A stretch of 64,000 bases of DNA from Mauremys mutica (GCF_020497125.1 NC_059073.1:22279225-22343224); one strand, 5' to 3'; counted from the stretch's first letter, positions 13,165 through 24,815 are shown. Program-made: numbers and translations. The notes: generated from the letters alone by a model not told the origin.

Positions 13165-13440
13165 AGGATGGCTTTGTGGTTAAAGTGCTAGCCTGGGACA
13201 CAAGAGACCCTGAGTTCAGTTCCCAGTTTTGCCAAAGGGTTCCTATGTAATGCTGAGCAGTTGCTTAGTCTCTCCGTGCCTCAGTTTTTCCCCCTCTGCA
13301 AAACAGAGATGATATTTCTACTCTCTGGAGAGACTAAACTCTTCTGGTCAGGGACCATCTCTTATCATGTGTAGATACAGCTCCTAGCACAATGCAGCCA
13401 CAATTTCAGTTGGCTCTGTGGTGTTACTGTAGTACAAATA
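13165..13440 (+). repeat. MIR-like SINE
   Basis: Shows a pol III A-box-like TGTGGTTAAAGTGC (13175 onward) and a B-box-like GAGTTCAGTTCC (13212-13223). The core CCGTGCCTCAGTTTTTCC follows, then an L2-type tail with TACAGCTCCTAGCACAATG. One of the better preserved MIR-type copies here. Confidence 0.7.
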
Positions 13441-13773
13441 CTACTAAAAAATACCAAAAGGGGTTGTGCAGGGCCTTTAAGTGAGTGCTGTGAGCCTAGG
13501 CCTCTGAGGGGTTGGCTTTTAACAGTGGGGAACCCCAGTCAATGTTGTACTCAGGAGGGATTTGTTGGGGGCATGTGACTGAATGCGCTTAGCAAAGGAA
13601 GGGGCCTATGGCTTGGTGAGAGAAGTGGAATGGAGATATGACCAAGGGTTGGTCTCGCCACAGTAGCAGGCCTGGAAAACAGCCATCCAGGCTGGTGGAA
13701 CAGAGCCAGTAAAGGCCTGGGTCAGCCAAAGGGACAGGATGGAGAAATACTGCCAGCAAGACACAGCATGGAC

Positions 13774-14305
13774 TAGGGGTGTAAAGATCGTTTTAAGAAG
13801 TACCTGTCCAAATGACATCAGTTAACCATTTAATCGTTAACAAGTTCACACTCTACCCCTGGCTTGGGGGGGGGGGGGAAATGACACCCTGCTGTCTCTC
13901 CTTGGAGGTGGAGTACAGTGGGCTGGGGGATCATTTGCCTGTGTATGGCTGGTGGAGCTGCACATCTTGTACTGATCCCCCCCCCACCCCCCACCCCTCG
14001 CTCTCCCAGTTATTAGGCACTACCCAGTGCAGCTAGTTTGGCTAGTTCCCTGACGGACCCACCCCTGCAGCCAGCTGCAAGAAAAGCAGAGCAGGGGGGG
14101 GAAAAACGGTGCCCCGAGCTGCGAGAGCGCTGCAAGCTCCAGCACTCCCTCCCTCCCTCCCTATTGCTGAGGCATTTTTAAATGTGCACATTAGGTATTA
14201 CAATGTCACGAAATTATTTTACCAATCGATTTTAAACGTTAACTACAACATATCAATGGCAAGACTAATACTTATTGGTTAACCGGTTCACATTTTCCAT
14301 CCCTA
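13774..14305. mobile_element. Nonautonomous hAT element, 532 bp
   Basis: Ends TAGGGGTGTAAAG and TTTTCCATCCCTA are inverted repeats, flanked by a perfect 8-bp duplication GCATGGAC (13766-13773 and 14306-14313). Sub-terminal GTTAACC words lie near both ends. No coding capacity. It contains G/C homopolymers (13867 onward, 13978 onward). The 8-bp duplication is the hAT signature. Confidence 0.85.
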
Positions 14306-14561
14306 GCATGGACAGGATAGTGCGGCGGAATGCAGAAGGGACCTGGCACTCATTCTGGAGTCCAGGCTGGGATTTCCAGCAAGGCAGGAGCAAATCCTCC
14401 TCTCCTGGCCCTACACAAATGCAGAAGAGGAACTACTGCCCTGAAAGGGTGGAGATGGTGTGTGGCTCTGTGAGGACTTAGCCAGAGGGCTATGCTGTCT
14501 TTGTGATCCAGGGAGATTGTTATTGATGATAATACTAAGAATTATTATTGTTACCATAGTA

Positions 14562-14874
14562 CAGGGGTAGGCAACCTATGGCACGCGTGCTGCCTTTGGC
14601 ACGCAACCCTGATTTTCAGTGGCACTCACACTGCCTGGGTCCTGGCTACTGATCCGGGGGGGCTCTGCATTTTAATTTAATTTTAAATGAAGCCTCTTAA
14701 ACATTTTTAAAACCTTATTTACTTTACCTACAACAACAGTTTAGTTATATATTATAGACTTACAGAAAGAGACCTTCTAAAAACGTTAAAATGTATTACT
14801 GGCACTCAAAACCTTAAATCAAAGTGAACAAATGAAGACTCGGCACACCACTTCTGAAAGGTTGCCGACCCCTG
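14562..14874. mobile_element. Nonautonomous hAT-like element, 313 bp
   Basis: Left end CAGGGGTAGGCAACCTATGG, right end GAAAGGTTGCCGACCCCTG (inverted repeats). The AT-rich interior has no frame. The flanking 8-mers (CCATAGTA and TCCTAGCC) do not match well, so the target duplication is lost or the flank was rearranged. It lies directly against the hAT transposase remnant. Confidence 0.7.
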
Positions 14875-14879
14875 TCCTA

Positions 14880-16390
14880 GCCAAAGACTTCAGTGTTTCA
14901 CAACTAAAGGCTAATGTTGAAATTGCAAAACACATCCATAATAACCACTTTGCAACAGCTACTCTGAAAAAAAATGGGAGGAACCAAGCTAACTCTGGCA
15001 CAAGACGTGTGATGGAACTCAGTAGTGGACTGTTTTGAGCACTGTATCAAGAACTGGCCTAATCTGATGACAGTTTGTGAACAAAACTGTGAAAAAATAG
15101 ATGGCACAGCCCAAGTTCTCAACATTGGGCTTAAGAGAAATGTTGAACACATGCTGAGTACCCTGAAGCCTATTTCTGTAGCCTTGAACAAACTGCAGGG
15201 AAATAGCTATTTTATTGCTGATGCTGCTGAAATTTGGAAGCAACTGAGTGAGATCTTAAAAAGAAAAATATGCAATGACAAAGTTAAATTATAAGCATTT
15301 AAAAAAAAAAATGGGACAAGCACTATCTCCAGCTCATTTTCTTGCAAATATTCTCCATACTCAGTACCAGGGTCAAACCTTAACTGCTGAAGAAGAGGAG
15401 TTGGCTATGACATGGACATCCAGCAATCATCCCTCCATAATGCCAACTATAATAAACTTCAGAGCTAAGGGTGAACCATTCAAGAAATATATGTTTGCTG
15501 ATGATGTTTTAAAAAAAAAAGTCACACCAGTGAATTGGTGGAAATCACATAAGCACTTGGATTCAGAGACTGCTGAAGTGATAATCTCACTTTTAACAGC
15601 AGTAGCTTCTTCTGCCGGAGTAGAAAGAATATTTTCTTCCTTTGGACTAATTCATTCCAAATTGAAACATCATTTGGGACTTGAAAAAGCAGGAAAGCTT
15701 GTTTTTCTTTTCCAGATTATGAACAATCAGGAAAATTAAGATGAAGACGACTGATTTAGCTGCAGAAGACAATATTTTAAGTTTCTCATGTTGACCTACT
15801 GACACAGTCAATGTAATTTGTTTGTTCTTTTAATATTTCATTTAACTATTTTAGTTAAAAACAATTTTAACAAAAACAAGCCTGAATTTAAAAAACTTGA
15901 ATGTTTATAAGTAAATTAAAAATTCATATGCTTCTTTTGTTAAAATATTATATGTTTGCCGTTGAAGAAAAAAATCCAGAATATATAACGTTGTTGTTTT
16001 AGTTAACTAAAACAATGTAAATGTCTGTCTGGTGATGTTCTCCTCCTAATACAGCATGGCAAGAAAATCCTCCAAATATTAATGATTAGCCTGTTGAATT
16101 GGAGATAGTTCACCTCCCAATGACTTCATAAATATCTGCCTCAATTACCTTTGGTAAATGAAATAACCAAACAATCATTCATTTTCTGATATAGCTGTAA
16201 AACTAATCTGAAGAGTTTTCAAAACAAGTCACTTTAAAAATGTATAGCGTGTACCTTCTAAAAATGAAACCTGCATCTATCTCTGAGTTGTGAAGAAAGG
16301 TTAAAACAACCAACAAGAATGCACTTTTATGTAGAAATTCATGACTAAATCGAGTCTTCCTGACTAGTGATTTAAATCAAATCCACCCTG
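14880..16390 (+). pseudogene. hAT transposase pseudogene with intact right terminus
   Basis: Three reading frames (to about 15038, 15025-15294, 15275-15739) line up as one broken hAT transposase, with two frameshifts near 15020 and 15295. The last 154 codons contain the C-terminal dimerisation domain: VNWWKSHKHLD, LLTAVASSAGVERIFSSFG, then KLVFLFQIMN before a stop. About 650 bp of AT-rich 3' sequence ends in TGATTTAAATCAAATCC and CACCCTG at 16390, which I read as the right terminal inverted repeat. The zinc-finger (BED) N-terminus and left end are missing. It cannot encode an active enzyme. Similar proteins are spread through reptile genomes. Confidence 0.75.
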
Positions 16391-16679
16391 TGGGTCACCT
16401 TTTAAAACCTGGCTTCAAAGGGATGGGAGTGATCTGCCCAACACAGACACAAGACCCACAAATTGACTATTCTCAGCTTTCCTGCTTTGATGGGATGGCA
16501 TAAAGATTAGTGTCTGAAATAATGAAAAATAAGCAGTAACCCACATCAGAAGCACCACACACATGCAGGCTCCCCCAAACAACCCTTAACTTGCCAGGCT
16601 ATTATCTTCACCACAGTCTTGACTTCAGTTTTATTTTTTTATAGCATATCTTTCTCCTTAACACCCAGACCAGCTAGAT

Positions 16680-17101
16680 CAGGGGCGGCTAACCTGAGCC
16701 TGAAAAGGAGCCAAGATTTACCAATGTACATTGCCAAAGAGCCGCAGTAATAAATCAGTAGCCCCCAATCAGCTCTCCCCCCACCACCACCACCACGTGC
16801 CTCCCACCCTCCGGCAGCCCCACCACTCAGCACACACCCCGTCCCTACACCTCCTGATCAGCTGTTTCATGGCATGCAAGAGGCTCTTGGGGGGTGTGGG
16901 GGAAGAGGAGAGAGGGCATGGCAGGTTCAGGGGAGGGGACGGGATGGGGTGGAGTGGCAGCAGGGCCTGTGGCAGAGCCAGGGGTAGAGCAGTGAGCACC
17001 CCCGGCACATTGGAAAGTTGGCGCCTGTAGCTCCAGCCCCGGAGTCGGTGCCTATACAAGGAGCCGCATGTGGCTCTGGAGCCACAGGTTGGCCACCCCC
17101 G
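16680..17101. mobile_element. Nonautonomous hAT element, 422 bp
   Basis: Inverted ends CAGGGGCGGCTAACCTG and CAGGTTGGCCACCCCCG are flanked by a perfect 8-bp duplication AGCTAGAT (16672-16679 and 17102-17109). The GC-rich interior carries a CCA/CAC run that makes spurious His-rich frames. Confidence 0.88.
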
Positions 17102-17202
17102 AGCTAGATACTGAAGAATACGACATGAATTGTTACACATTTGGATCCGCTGGCTTGTCCCCAGGAGGAGAAGATATAACATGTTTATAGCCGTAGAATA
17201 GA

Positions 17203-17302
17203 TAAGGCAAGTTGAGCTTTTAACATATTAGCTGGTTGAGATGAGCTCCCCATTAGGGCTCACCTAAACCAGCTAATGTGTTAGGATCCAACCTGCCTTA
17301 GC
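17203..17302. repeat. 100-bp imperfect inverted repeat
   Basis: TAAGGCAAGTTGAGCTTTTA..ATTAGCTGGTT on the left is mirrored by AACCAGCTAAT..ACCTGCCTTA on the right, with arms of about 35 bp. Probably the core of a short DNA element. Confidence 0.45.
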
Positions 17303-17357
17303 TAACATATTTTTTAAATTACACCTCTTAGTCGAGACAAGAGCTGTACGCCGCGAA

Positions 17358-17585
17358 CTTCAATTGTACAGCTCCCATTGACTTCAATGGCACAAGACCC
17401 AACCCCTCAGGCTGAGATTTTCAGAAGTGGCTACCAACTTTGGGTGCTCAACTGGAGATACCCTAAAGGGACCCGGGTTTCCGAGCTCAGGGGCTCAGCA
17501 CTTTCTGAAAATCAGTCCCCCTTTCAGGGGTCTCAAACTAGGAACCCCAAGAGCACTCATCAGTTTTGAAAATCTTGGCCTGTAA
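17358..17585. repeat. Dispersed TTTTCAGAAGTG / CCCATTGACTTCAATGG repeat
   Basis: Contains CTCCCATTGACTTCAATGG, GAGATTTTCAGAAGTGGC, GGGTGCTCAAC and CTGAAAATCAG in alternating orientation. The same words recur near 41.39-41.47, 43.16-43.29 and 49.86-49.92 kb. A short palindromic repeat family of reptile type. Confidence 0.5.
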
Positions 17586-17599
17586 GTCCACCGCAATGG

Positions 17600-18070
17600 A
17601 GGTCAGGGTTTAGATTATTTGAGACTATTGTTGTTCAAAGGTTTAAAACCATTTTTATTTTAAAATAAGGACTTAACTCCTCTTAATTCCCCAGGACAAG
17701 CAATTCACAAAGATAGTGTGTGGGTCGTGACTTCCCCTCCTCCTTCAACTAAAATTCTGGCATTTTTGCCATGTCCAGCAAATAGCTGGTTATCAGTAAA
17801 CTAGGGAACAGTCCTGCTGCAGCAGAGAGTGGTCAGGAACTGTCTCTGTGTTGGCCTGCTCAGCCTCTCAAGTTCTTCAATAACCGAGCAGCTGCATGAG
17901 TTCATCCCTGAAGCATGTCAATTATTTATGGGCACCAGAATCCTCTAAAATTCTATTTGAAGACATTAGTGGTAAGAGGAGCTCTGCATGGGCTTTCATG
18001 CTTTGTCACACCTTAGAGATGCCTAAAATAGACCTAGTCTAGACCTTGTGCCATGGAAAGTATGGAATAA
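17600..18070. other. No gene or recognised repeat
   Basis: Nothing supported. Confidence 0.4.
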
Positions 18071-18073
18071 TGG

Positions 18074-18500
18074 ATGGAGCATAGCCCTGGGAGACAGAAG
18101 TTCTGGATTCTAATCTTGTCTCTAATGCAATCTCGTATTAACCGTCTCTACTTTTTCTTAACATTCCCCCACTGTCGCAATAGCGGGAGCACAAGCGTAG
18201 CGGGGGCATGTCGCCCTGCATGTTGCCTAGAGTTGCTGTCTGAACAGGGCCAAGTAAAAATGCCAGCACCTTGTCTACACTAGGGCTCCTAAAGTGGCTC
18301 CCATCAGGGGAGCTGTAGCAGGGAGAATTTTAAAGACAGAGCTCAGCACAGACATAGCCTGCGAGACCTTTGACAGGTTACATGGTAGGGCTGCACTTTA
18401 CTCCCCTCCCCCTTCTGTAAAAACGGAGATAATACCTGCTTACCTCACAAGGTAGTGTTGAGGCGTAATTGGATATGAAGTGCTACCTATGTATTATTAT
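18074..18500 (+). repeat. MIR-like SINE split by a GTCTACACT-type element
   Basis: The head (GGAGCATAGCCCTGGGAGAC) and the tail (CTTCTGTAAAAACGGAGATAATACC) belong to one MIR-type SINE. Between them 18265-18355 has CCTTGTCTACACTAGGGCTC and CACAGACATAGCC, the ends of a short nonautonomous DNA element. Confidence 0.5.
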
Positions 18501-18504
18501 CCTG

Positions 18505-19165
18505 CTTCCAGATTCATCGGAGGAAATATTTATCCCAGGTAACTTGAGGGCAAAATAAAGTCCCCAAACACAAACCCTTAAGCTATTCAGGTTGGGACTG
18601 CCAAAGAAGACCAAGGGAGTTAGGCACCCAACTTATTGAAAATCCCAGCCTAAATCTACAGTACTATGCTCTGACATGCTAATGTATGATAGCCATTTTT
18701 TCTAGAGCGGTTCATAACCTAGGTTCAGCGTAAATAAGTTACCTTTAACAAATCAATGAGTTTTACTGAATAAATTTGTCTCTGTAAAGAAAAAGGTAAA
18801 AAATTCAAGCAAACCTACCTCTCAACCCCACCTCCTCCAAAAAAATATTACTACCTTTATGGGGAGAGTTAGTACCTCGTGCTATGGAGGACACAAATCA
18901 AATCCAAATCTTTAGCATAAATCTAGAGGAAGTTCCACTTGAACAGACAGGAACTGCGGACAACAACATTTTATTTCTGGGTTTTTTACAGACTGGTTTG
19001 ATATTGGCTGGTCACTTTTGGATCAAAACTTCCAAAAGCATCCGCTAATTCCTGACATGTCAGTTACTGGGTGTTCAACTTGAGGCACCTACAACTCTAT
19101 GTTCAGCGGTGCTAACTCAGCACTCTGACTTCATCCGGAGTTACAGGCACTCAACACTTTTTACT
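18505..19165. other. No gene or recognised repeat
   Basis: Nothing supported. Confidence 0.4.
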
Positions 19166-19174
19166 GTAATTGTC

Positions 19175-19435
19175 TGTATTCTAGTGGTGCCTGGAGGCTC
19201 CATTATGCTAGGTACTGCACAAATATACAGTAGGAGATGGTTCCTTCCATGAAGTGTTTACAGTCTTAATAGACAAAACAACCAACATGCAAAAAAGAGG
19301 CACAAACAGGTGAAGTGACTTGCCCAAGGTCACACACTAGGTCAGTAGCAGAGCCAGGAATAAGCCCGAAGTCTCCCAATTCCCATCTTAGTGCCCTACC
19401 CACTTAACCATACTGCCCCCTCACACCTGCTTCTG
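19175..19435 (-). repeat. MIR-like SINE
   Basis: On the plus strand the reverse complement shows CAGGTGAAGTGACTTGCCCA and AGGTCACACACTAGGTCAG, followed by the tRNA-like end (CCTACCCACTTAACCATACT). At the other end is the L2-type tail TGGTGCCTGGAGGCTCC. Well preserved. Confidence 0.7.
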
Positions 19436-19689
19436 AAAGGCAGATATTTGTTGTCTCAAGCTGGGTACCCAAGACACAGAACATCTGAAAAAATTGTCTT
19501 TAATTGATCAATTCTTCAGCTTCCTTGACTGTAAATTAGGGATAATAATGTCAGTCTATCACACAGAAGTACAGAGAAGCTTAATTAATTAGAATTAGTA
19601 GAGTACTTTGACAGCCAGGTTTGGAAAATACAATACAAGTGCAAAGTACCATCAGCGTTGTATGAACAGAGTTAACGACAATACCCACG

Positions 19690-19910
19690 GAGTGTATTAA
19701 AGCCAACCTGTGTTACAGGCCATGTATTAGCAGGTTAACTAACATGTTAAAATCCTGCCCCACTGATGTCAATGGGAGTTTTGTACTTCAGTGGAGCCAA
19801 GATTTCACTCCTAGTGTAAACAAGGCAGCTTGCCTACACTAGGGTTTTAAACAGATTAGTTAATGTGTTAAAAATGCAACGTTTGTCCTAGCGAAGACAA
19901 GGCCAGGATG
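19690..19910. repeat. GGTTAACTAACATGTTAAA-type element
   Basis: AGCAGGTTAACTAACATGTTA at 19728 is mirrored by GATTAGTTAATGTGTTAAAA near 19853. CTACACTAGGG and TGTAAACAAGG pieces lie between. Related to the inverted repeat at 17203. Confidence 0.4.
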
Positions 19911-20019
19911 TTTATTCATATGAAGTGATAAATGTTCTTCCCCTCAACACATCTCTCATTTTAGAAGCCTTTTTGTTATTTACTTAATACTGCCAGTAGA
20001 TCTACCCAAAGCATTGAAA

Positions 20020-20210
20020 ATTCATGGGCCGAGCCCTCCCAAAAATTATGAGAGTGGTTTAAAAACCACAAGACTTCAATGGATAATAAATAATAATAAT
20101 GTATTTTAGGTTCTCTTTATGTGCTTCCTGGTTTTTGAGCCATTAGGGTTCATGTTTTCAAGCTTTTCACCATAACTGTGAGGGCTAGAAACTCTTATTC
20201 CCCACAAGTG
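20020..20210 (+). repeat. Dispersed repeat (copy 1 of 4)
   Basis: Order of words: AATTATGAGAGTGGTTTAAA, TGGTTTTTGAGCCATTAGGG, TTTTCAAGCTTTTCACC, GAGGGCTAGAAACT. The same order recurs at about 20.82-21.02, 33.73-33.95 and 36.54-36.62 kb (partial). Family not named. Confidence 0.5.
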
Positions 20211-20819
20211 GAAGCTGGTGTTGGAAACTTAGCTCTTTCCTGTGACATTTACAGAGAGTTTGGTTTTGTTTGTTGTTTTTTTTTTTACATGACGAATGTT
20301 TTTAATCAAGTAAAATATTGGCTATTTACAACAGCAACTCTAACTCAAAGATTTGTCTATGAATTACCCAGGATTTTGCTACAGTATGGTTATTTATGTA
20401 GTAAATATTAAGATTACAATACAATTAAGATTAGGGACTGTTGATTAATACAAGAGTTAATGTATTCTAAACAATGAATCTATGAACCACCGAAATGTAA
20501 GTGTGGATCCCTCTGGAGTTTAAAGTTTGAAGCAAACCCTAAGGAACCTGGAAGTTCAACAGCAGCAGGTACAGATTGTGAGACATTCATAGCAGTCACT
20601 CAGAAGCGTCTAAATGCCTGGAGAGACAGTCTGCTCTATTCTATACAAGTTCTTATATTCCTCTCATCACTGTAGTATCTGAGGGCCTTCTGCATTAAGT
20701 GACATGTCACACCTGGTCCATTCTCTCTCCTTGGGGGAGAACTGTGTGTGCACTATAGTGTTTTGTTGTTATTGCTTCCAGAAAGTCAGCTGCAGCATTG
20801 CCCCTTCTAAGCATTAAAA

Positions 20820-21030
20820 GAATGAGTCAGGCCCCAAAAAAATCATAAGATTTTTTTTTAAATCCTGACATGTTAAAAAATCAATGTAGGGTTTGGTGGG
20901 TTTTGATTGGTGTGGTTTTGTGTTTTGTTTTCATTTTTGCTTTCTGGTTTCTGAGCCTCTAACGAGCACTCGCTCTTTTCAAGCTTTTCTTCACAAAAAT
21001 GAGGCCTAGAAACTTTGTTTTTAAAAGCTT
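20820..21030 (+). repeat. Dispersed repeat (copy 2 of 4)
   Basis: Same word order as at 20.0 kb: AATCATAAGATT, GGTTTCTGAGCCTCTAACG, TTTTCAAGCTTTTCTTCAC, GAGGCCTAGAAACTT. Confidence 0.5.
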
Positions 21031-21480
21031 CAGAATCTCAGCTTTCAGTTATCTCCTGATCCCAGCATCTAGAGTCTTCCAGAAAGACACCAAATAGGAA
21101 CCCTGATAAAACTTAGTTAGCAACACTATGGCTGGCCCAGACTTCGACTACAGAATTAGGATCCAAGAAGGCCTTGATCCCAAGCACTTATGGCTCCCAG
21201 GCCTGAAGAGTGCATCGGCATCATAAACCAGAGTCGTTCGAAGAGTGGAAAAACCTCTCTTCAGACCTTCATCTCCCGAAACACCCTTTGTGGGAAATCC
21301 AAGTAGCGAATCACGGTAACCGGGTGGGAAGACACTGAAGGACAGCAGGATGCTGCCCTCATTCCAGGCAGAAGCGGCAGGGTTACTTCAGCCCAGAGAC
21401 ACTCACGTTTCCCAGGCGCACACCCACAGAGAGGCTGGGAAGGGAAGGGGTTCCCCCCCCCCCTCACAGACTGAGGCTCT
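21030..21480. other. No gene or recognised repeat
   Basis: Nothing supported. A C homopolymer lies at about 21451. Confidence 0.4.
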
Positions 21481-21484
21481 CTCG

Positions 21485-21665
21485 ACGCTAGAAAGGGTTT
21501 GCCAGTACAGCTAATCTGAAACCTATACAGGTACAGTTATCCCACCAGAGCCTTCTAGCGTGGAAGCAGTTACACTGGTATCAAAGTGCTTACTACAGTA
21601 CAGCTTATACTGGTTCCCCCAACCAGCATAAGCGATATCAGTATAACTGCCTCTATACTAGGGCT
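21485..21665. repeat. CAGTATAAC-type DNA element relic
   Basis: Repeated TACAGTTATCCC, TTACACTGG and CAGTATAACTGCC words and TATACTAGGGC at the right end place it with the element at 5.6 kb. The next hAT element inserted at its right edge. Confidence 0.4.
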
Positions 21666-21675
21666 TTACCTAGAG

Positions 21676-22592
21676 CACGGGTGGGCAAACTTTTTGGCTG
21701 GATGGCCACACTGGGGTTGCAAAACTGTATGGAGGGCCAGGTAGGGAAGGCTGTGCCTCCCCAAACAGCCTGGCCCCTGCCCCCATCCGACCCCTCCCAC
21801 TTCCCGCTCCCGACTGCCCCCCTCAGAACTCCCGACCCATCCAACACTCCCCTGCTCCTTGTCCCCTAACCACCCCCGGGACCCCGTCCCCTATCCAACC
21901 CCCCTGCTCCAAGTCCCCCGTCTGCTCTGACCCCTATCCACACCCCCGCCCCTTGACAGGCCCCCCGGGACCCCACGCCTATCCAACCCCCCCATTCCCC
22001 GTCCCCATACCCCAGACCCCTGACGGGTCCCCCGGGACTCCCCCACCTTATCCAATCCCCACCCCCACATCCCAGAAGCTCCGCCCCATGCTCCCTGCCC
22101 CTTGACAGGCCCCCCCGGGACCCCACGCCTATCCAACCCCCCCATCCCCATACCCCATCCATACCCCCGACAGGCCCCCCCGGGACCCCACGCCTATCCA
22201 ACCCCCCCGTTCCCCATACCCCATCCCCATCCATACCCTCGACAGGCCCCCCCGGGACTCCCACACTTATCCAATCCCCACCCCCACACCCCAGAACCTC
22301 CACCCCATGCTCCCTGTCCCTTGACTGCCCCCCGGACCCTCTCACCCCTTATCCAGCCCCCCGGCCCCCTTACCATGCCGGGCAGAACAGCATGTCTGGC
22401 AGCCGCACCGCCCGAATGGAGCTAGACACGCTGCTGCTCTGCTCGGCAGGAGTGCGCAACCCCGCCACCCAGAGCGCTGCCCACGCGGCGGCATGACTGC
22501 GGGGGAGGGAGAATAGCAGGGGAGAGGCCAGGGGACAGCCTCCCGGCCGAGAGCTCAAGGGCCGGGCATGACGGTCCCACAGGCCACCTCTG
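21676..22592. mobile_element. Nonautonomous hAT element, 917 bp, with C-rich tandem repeats
   Basis: Left end CACGGGTGGGCAAACTTTTTG, right end CAGGCCACCTCTG, flanked by a perfect 8-bp duplication ACCTAGAG (21668-21675 and 22593-22600). About 21850-22370 is an extremely C-rich array built from irregular units containing CCCCCGGGACCCCACGCC and TATCCAACCCCCC. Long shadow frames (for example 159 codons on minus) come from this array and are not genes. Confidence 0.88.
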
Positions 22593-22600
22593 ACCTAGAG

Positions 22601-23240
22601 TAACCATGCGGGGGGGTGGTTCATTACCCCTTATCAACGACGGCTGACCAAGCATAAAACTGACTGTATTCCTGTAGGGCAGGATTAGGTGGAAGGGAGC
22701 TATGGGGATGAACAAACCAGGTTAAAAAGTTTGACTGTGGCACTTGGACAGTGGGTATAATTTTATGTGCCAGAACTGGGAAGCAATTGAAATTTACAAG
22801 TTCTGGGTCTCAAACCTGCAGCCCATAGGGAAAAGGCGGCTATGGTAGCTTTGAGACACCTTTGCACCCTCTCAATCCTGGCGTCACCCAGCATAAGTTA
22901 GATAGTCCTGGGGGCCTAAATCATGACAGCCTGCCTATGGCCACAGCACTGCCTGGAATCCGCACGGTGCTGATGTGGCCACACCCTTCCCACCCCCCTG
23001 CCTCCAGGCAGAGGTTTGTGACAGGAGTCCTTGGAAGGCAATTGTCCACAATGCCTGTGCTAGGAAAATCCTCTCCCAACCAGATATGGGGCTTTCGGGC
23101 GCCTTTTAGCTGCTCTGCCCATTACCCGTCGTAAAGGAGCCAGAGCAGGGCTGAGGATCTCACCCCTACTCTTTTGATTATGAGGATCTCACCCCTATCC
23201 GTCGTATGCCCGTGTCAGACTCTCTCCGCTGTCAGACTAA
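22601..23240. other. No gene or recognised repeat
   Basis: A short direct repeat GAGGATCTCACCCCTA occurs twice near 23152-23197. Nothing else is supported. Confidence 0.4.
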
Positions 23241-23360
23241 GATCTTTGGGGCTGGGACCATCTTCTGTTCTCTGTTTGTACCGTGTCTAGCACAATGAAG
23301 CCCCGGTCCTGGAATGGAACGGGATGGCCAGGCACTATGATAATGTAAATAAATAAGATG
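23241..23360 (+). repeat. L2-like LINE 3' end
   Basis: TTTGGGGCTGGGACCATCTT, then GTACCGTGTCTAGCACAATG and a TAAATAAATAAG end. Same family as 28.1 and 39.7 kb. Confidence 0.6.
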
Positions 23361-24300
23361 TGTGAAGCAGCTGACTCACTCCAGCACTGACCCATTCCAG
23401 CCAGACCCTGCCCACCTCCTTCCCTCTCACTACAGAACTTCCATAACAACAGACAAAGCAGGCTTTGTGCACAGGAAAAGCTCCAAAGACCTAGGTTGTT
23501 TTGTTGTGTTTTTTTAAGGACTGCATTAAAGATGTTGTAGGTTTTCTGGAGAGCAACCAAGAACTGGTCGGTAAGAGCCTCGTTCATACTGATTGAACCG
23601 TTAGTGGGGAAGCAATATTACACACCAGCTGTGCTATAGCCAATTTACAAATGCTTAAATATATGCAGGCTCATTTAAAGGACATAAGATTAGCCCTGAA
23701 CTCAATCCGCTCCCACTGACTTCAACAGGAGCTCAGCACCGTTTCATGCATATTCAACACCTTGCAGCCTTCATCTCTGAGCCTGAACTGCTGGGTTCTC
23801 TGAGTAACACGCGGCAAAGCTAGGTGCATCCAGACCACTTCCCCTATGTGGAGGCTGTACACACGTAGCTCTCTGCAGCGGGCACAACTGGGGCCAGTCC
23901 ACACTGGCAGCACTGCTGAGCTGTGCTCAGCACTGTTGCACATTCCATCCACACAGGCAGTGTGCTACCCCTTGTAGTGGTGCCGGGTGGAGCTGGGAGG
24001 TATTGCCACATCCTCACAGATTTGCAATCCAGGAGGCAGCAGTTAAGTATGGAGCTGCTCCCCACGCCAAATTATCTTATGCCTACAGGCTGCCAACATG
24101 GGGAGGCATCCATGCAAGCAGGGACTCGCAGGGTCCCAGCAGCTGGAGCATGAGGCCACAGGCAGCACTAACCCCACCCCTTTTTGCCACATTGCACCAG
24201 GAGCACATGTTGAACTGCTTGTCCCTCTGACTCCTGAATCCTTTCCAGAGTCACTGCTTTCCAGGATACAGTCTCCTAATTCTGTAGGTACTGTCTGCAA
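23361..24300. other. No gene or recognised repeat
   Basis: Several 70-85 codon frames overlap on both strands at 23.7-24.3 kb, without protein resemblance. Confidence 0.4.
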
Positions 24301-24304
24301 TCTC

Positions 24305-24490
24305 TGTTCCTAGATGTAAGACCTTGCATTTGGCTGTATTAAAATGCATTTTTTCTCAAATGGGCCCAGCTTGCCAAATGCTTCAGATTACTCTGTATGA
24401 CTGCCCTCGCTTCACTGTTATTTACCACTCTGCAAATCTTTGCACCATCAGAAAATCCTCCACCTCAGAGATGCAATACGGCATGTAACA
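24305..24490 (-). repeat. CR1/L3-like LINE fragment (RT region)
   Basis: The minus strand translates with frameshifts to VVNNSEARAVIQSNL, KHLASWAHLRKNAF, then a CKVLHLG-like end. This is the segment just after the RT catalytic motif in CR1-clade elements. Decayed. Confidence 0.6.
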
Positions 24491-24815
24491 ACTCAACTGC
24501 TTTCTTTCCATCTGTTACCTTGTCAACAATGGAGGAAAAAAATCAGATCCCAGCAAGTTCTCTCATAATTGACTACCAGCATTTGCAAAGCGAAAGAATT
24601 TAAGATTTCCCCAAGAAGGCTGCATTGACCTTACAGTAGTGATAAAGCCAAAAAAATCATTTTCTCCACTGAACTGGGTAAACAACAAGTACATTGCAGG
24701 CACTTGAGCTGCATGCAGAAATTAATCAAGTATAGCTGCACATCTAAAACCATATCCGTAGGCACTGCACTAATACAGTTCTATACATAAGTACACAAAC
24801 TAACTACAACAGTTA

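Noticed and set aside
13175..13223. tRNA gene on plus
   Set aside because: A/B-box-like words belong to the head of a MIR-type SINE followed by its core and L2-like tail.
21866..22345. 159-codon Gly/Trp-rich minus frame
   Set aside because: Product of the C-rich tandem array in a nonautonomous hAT element.
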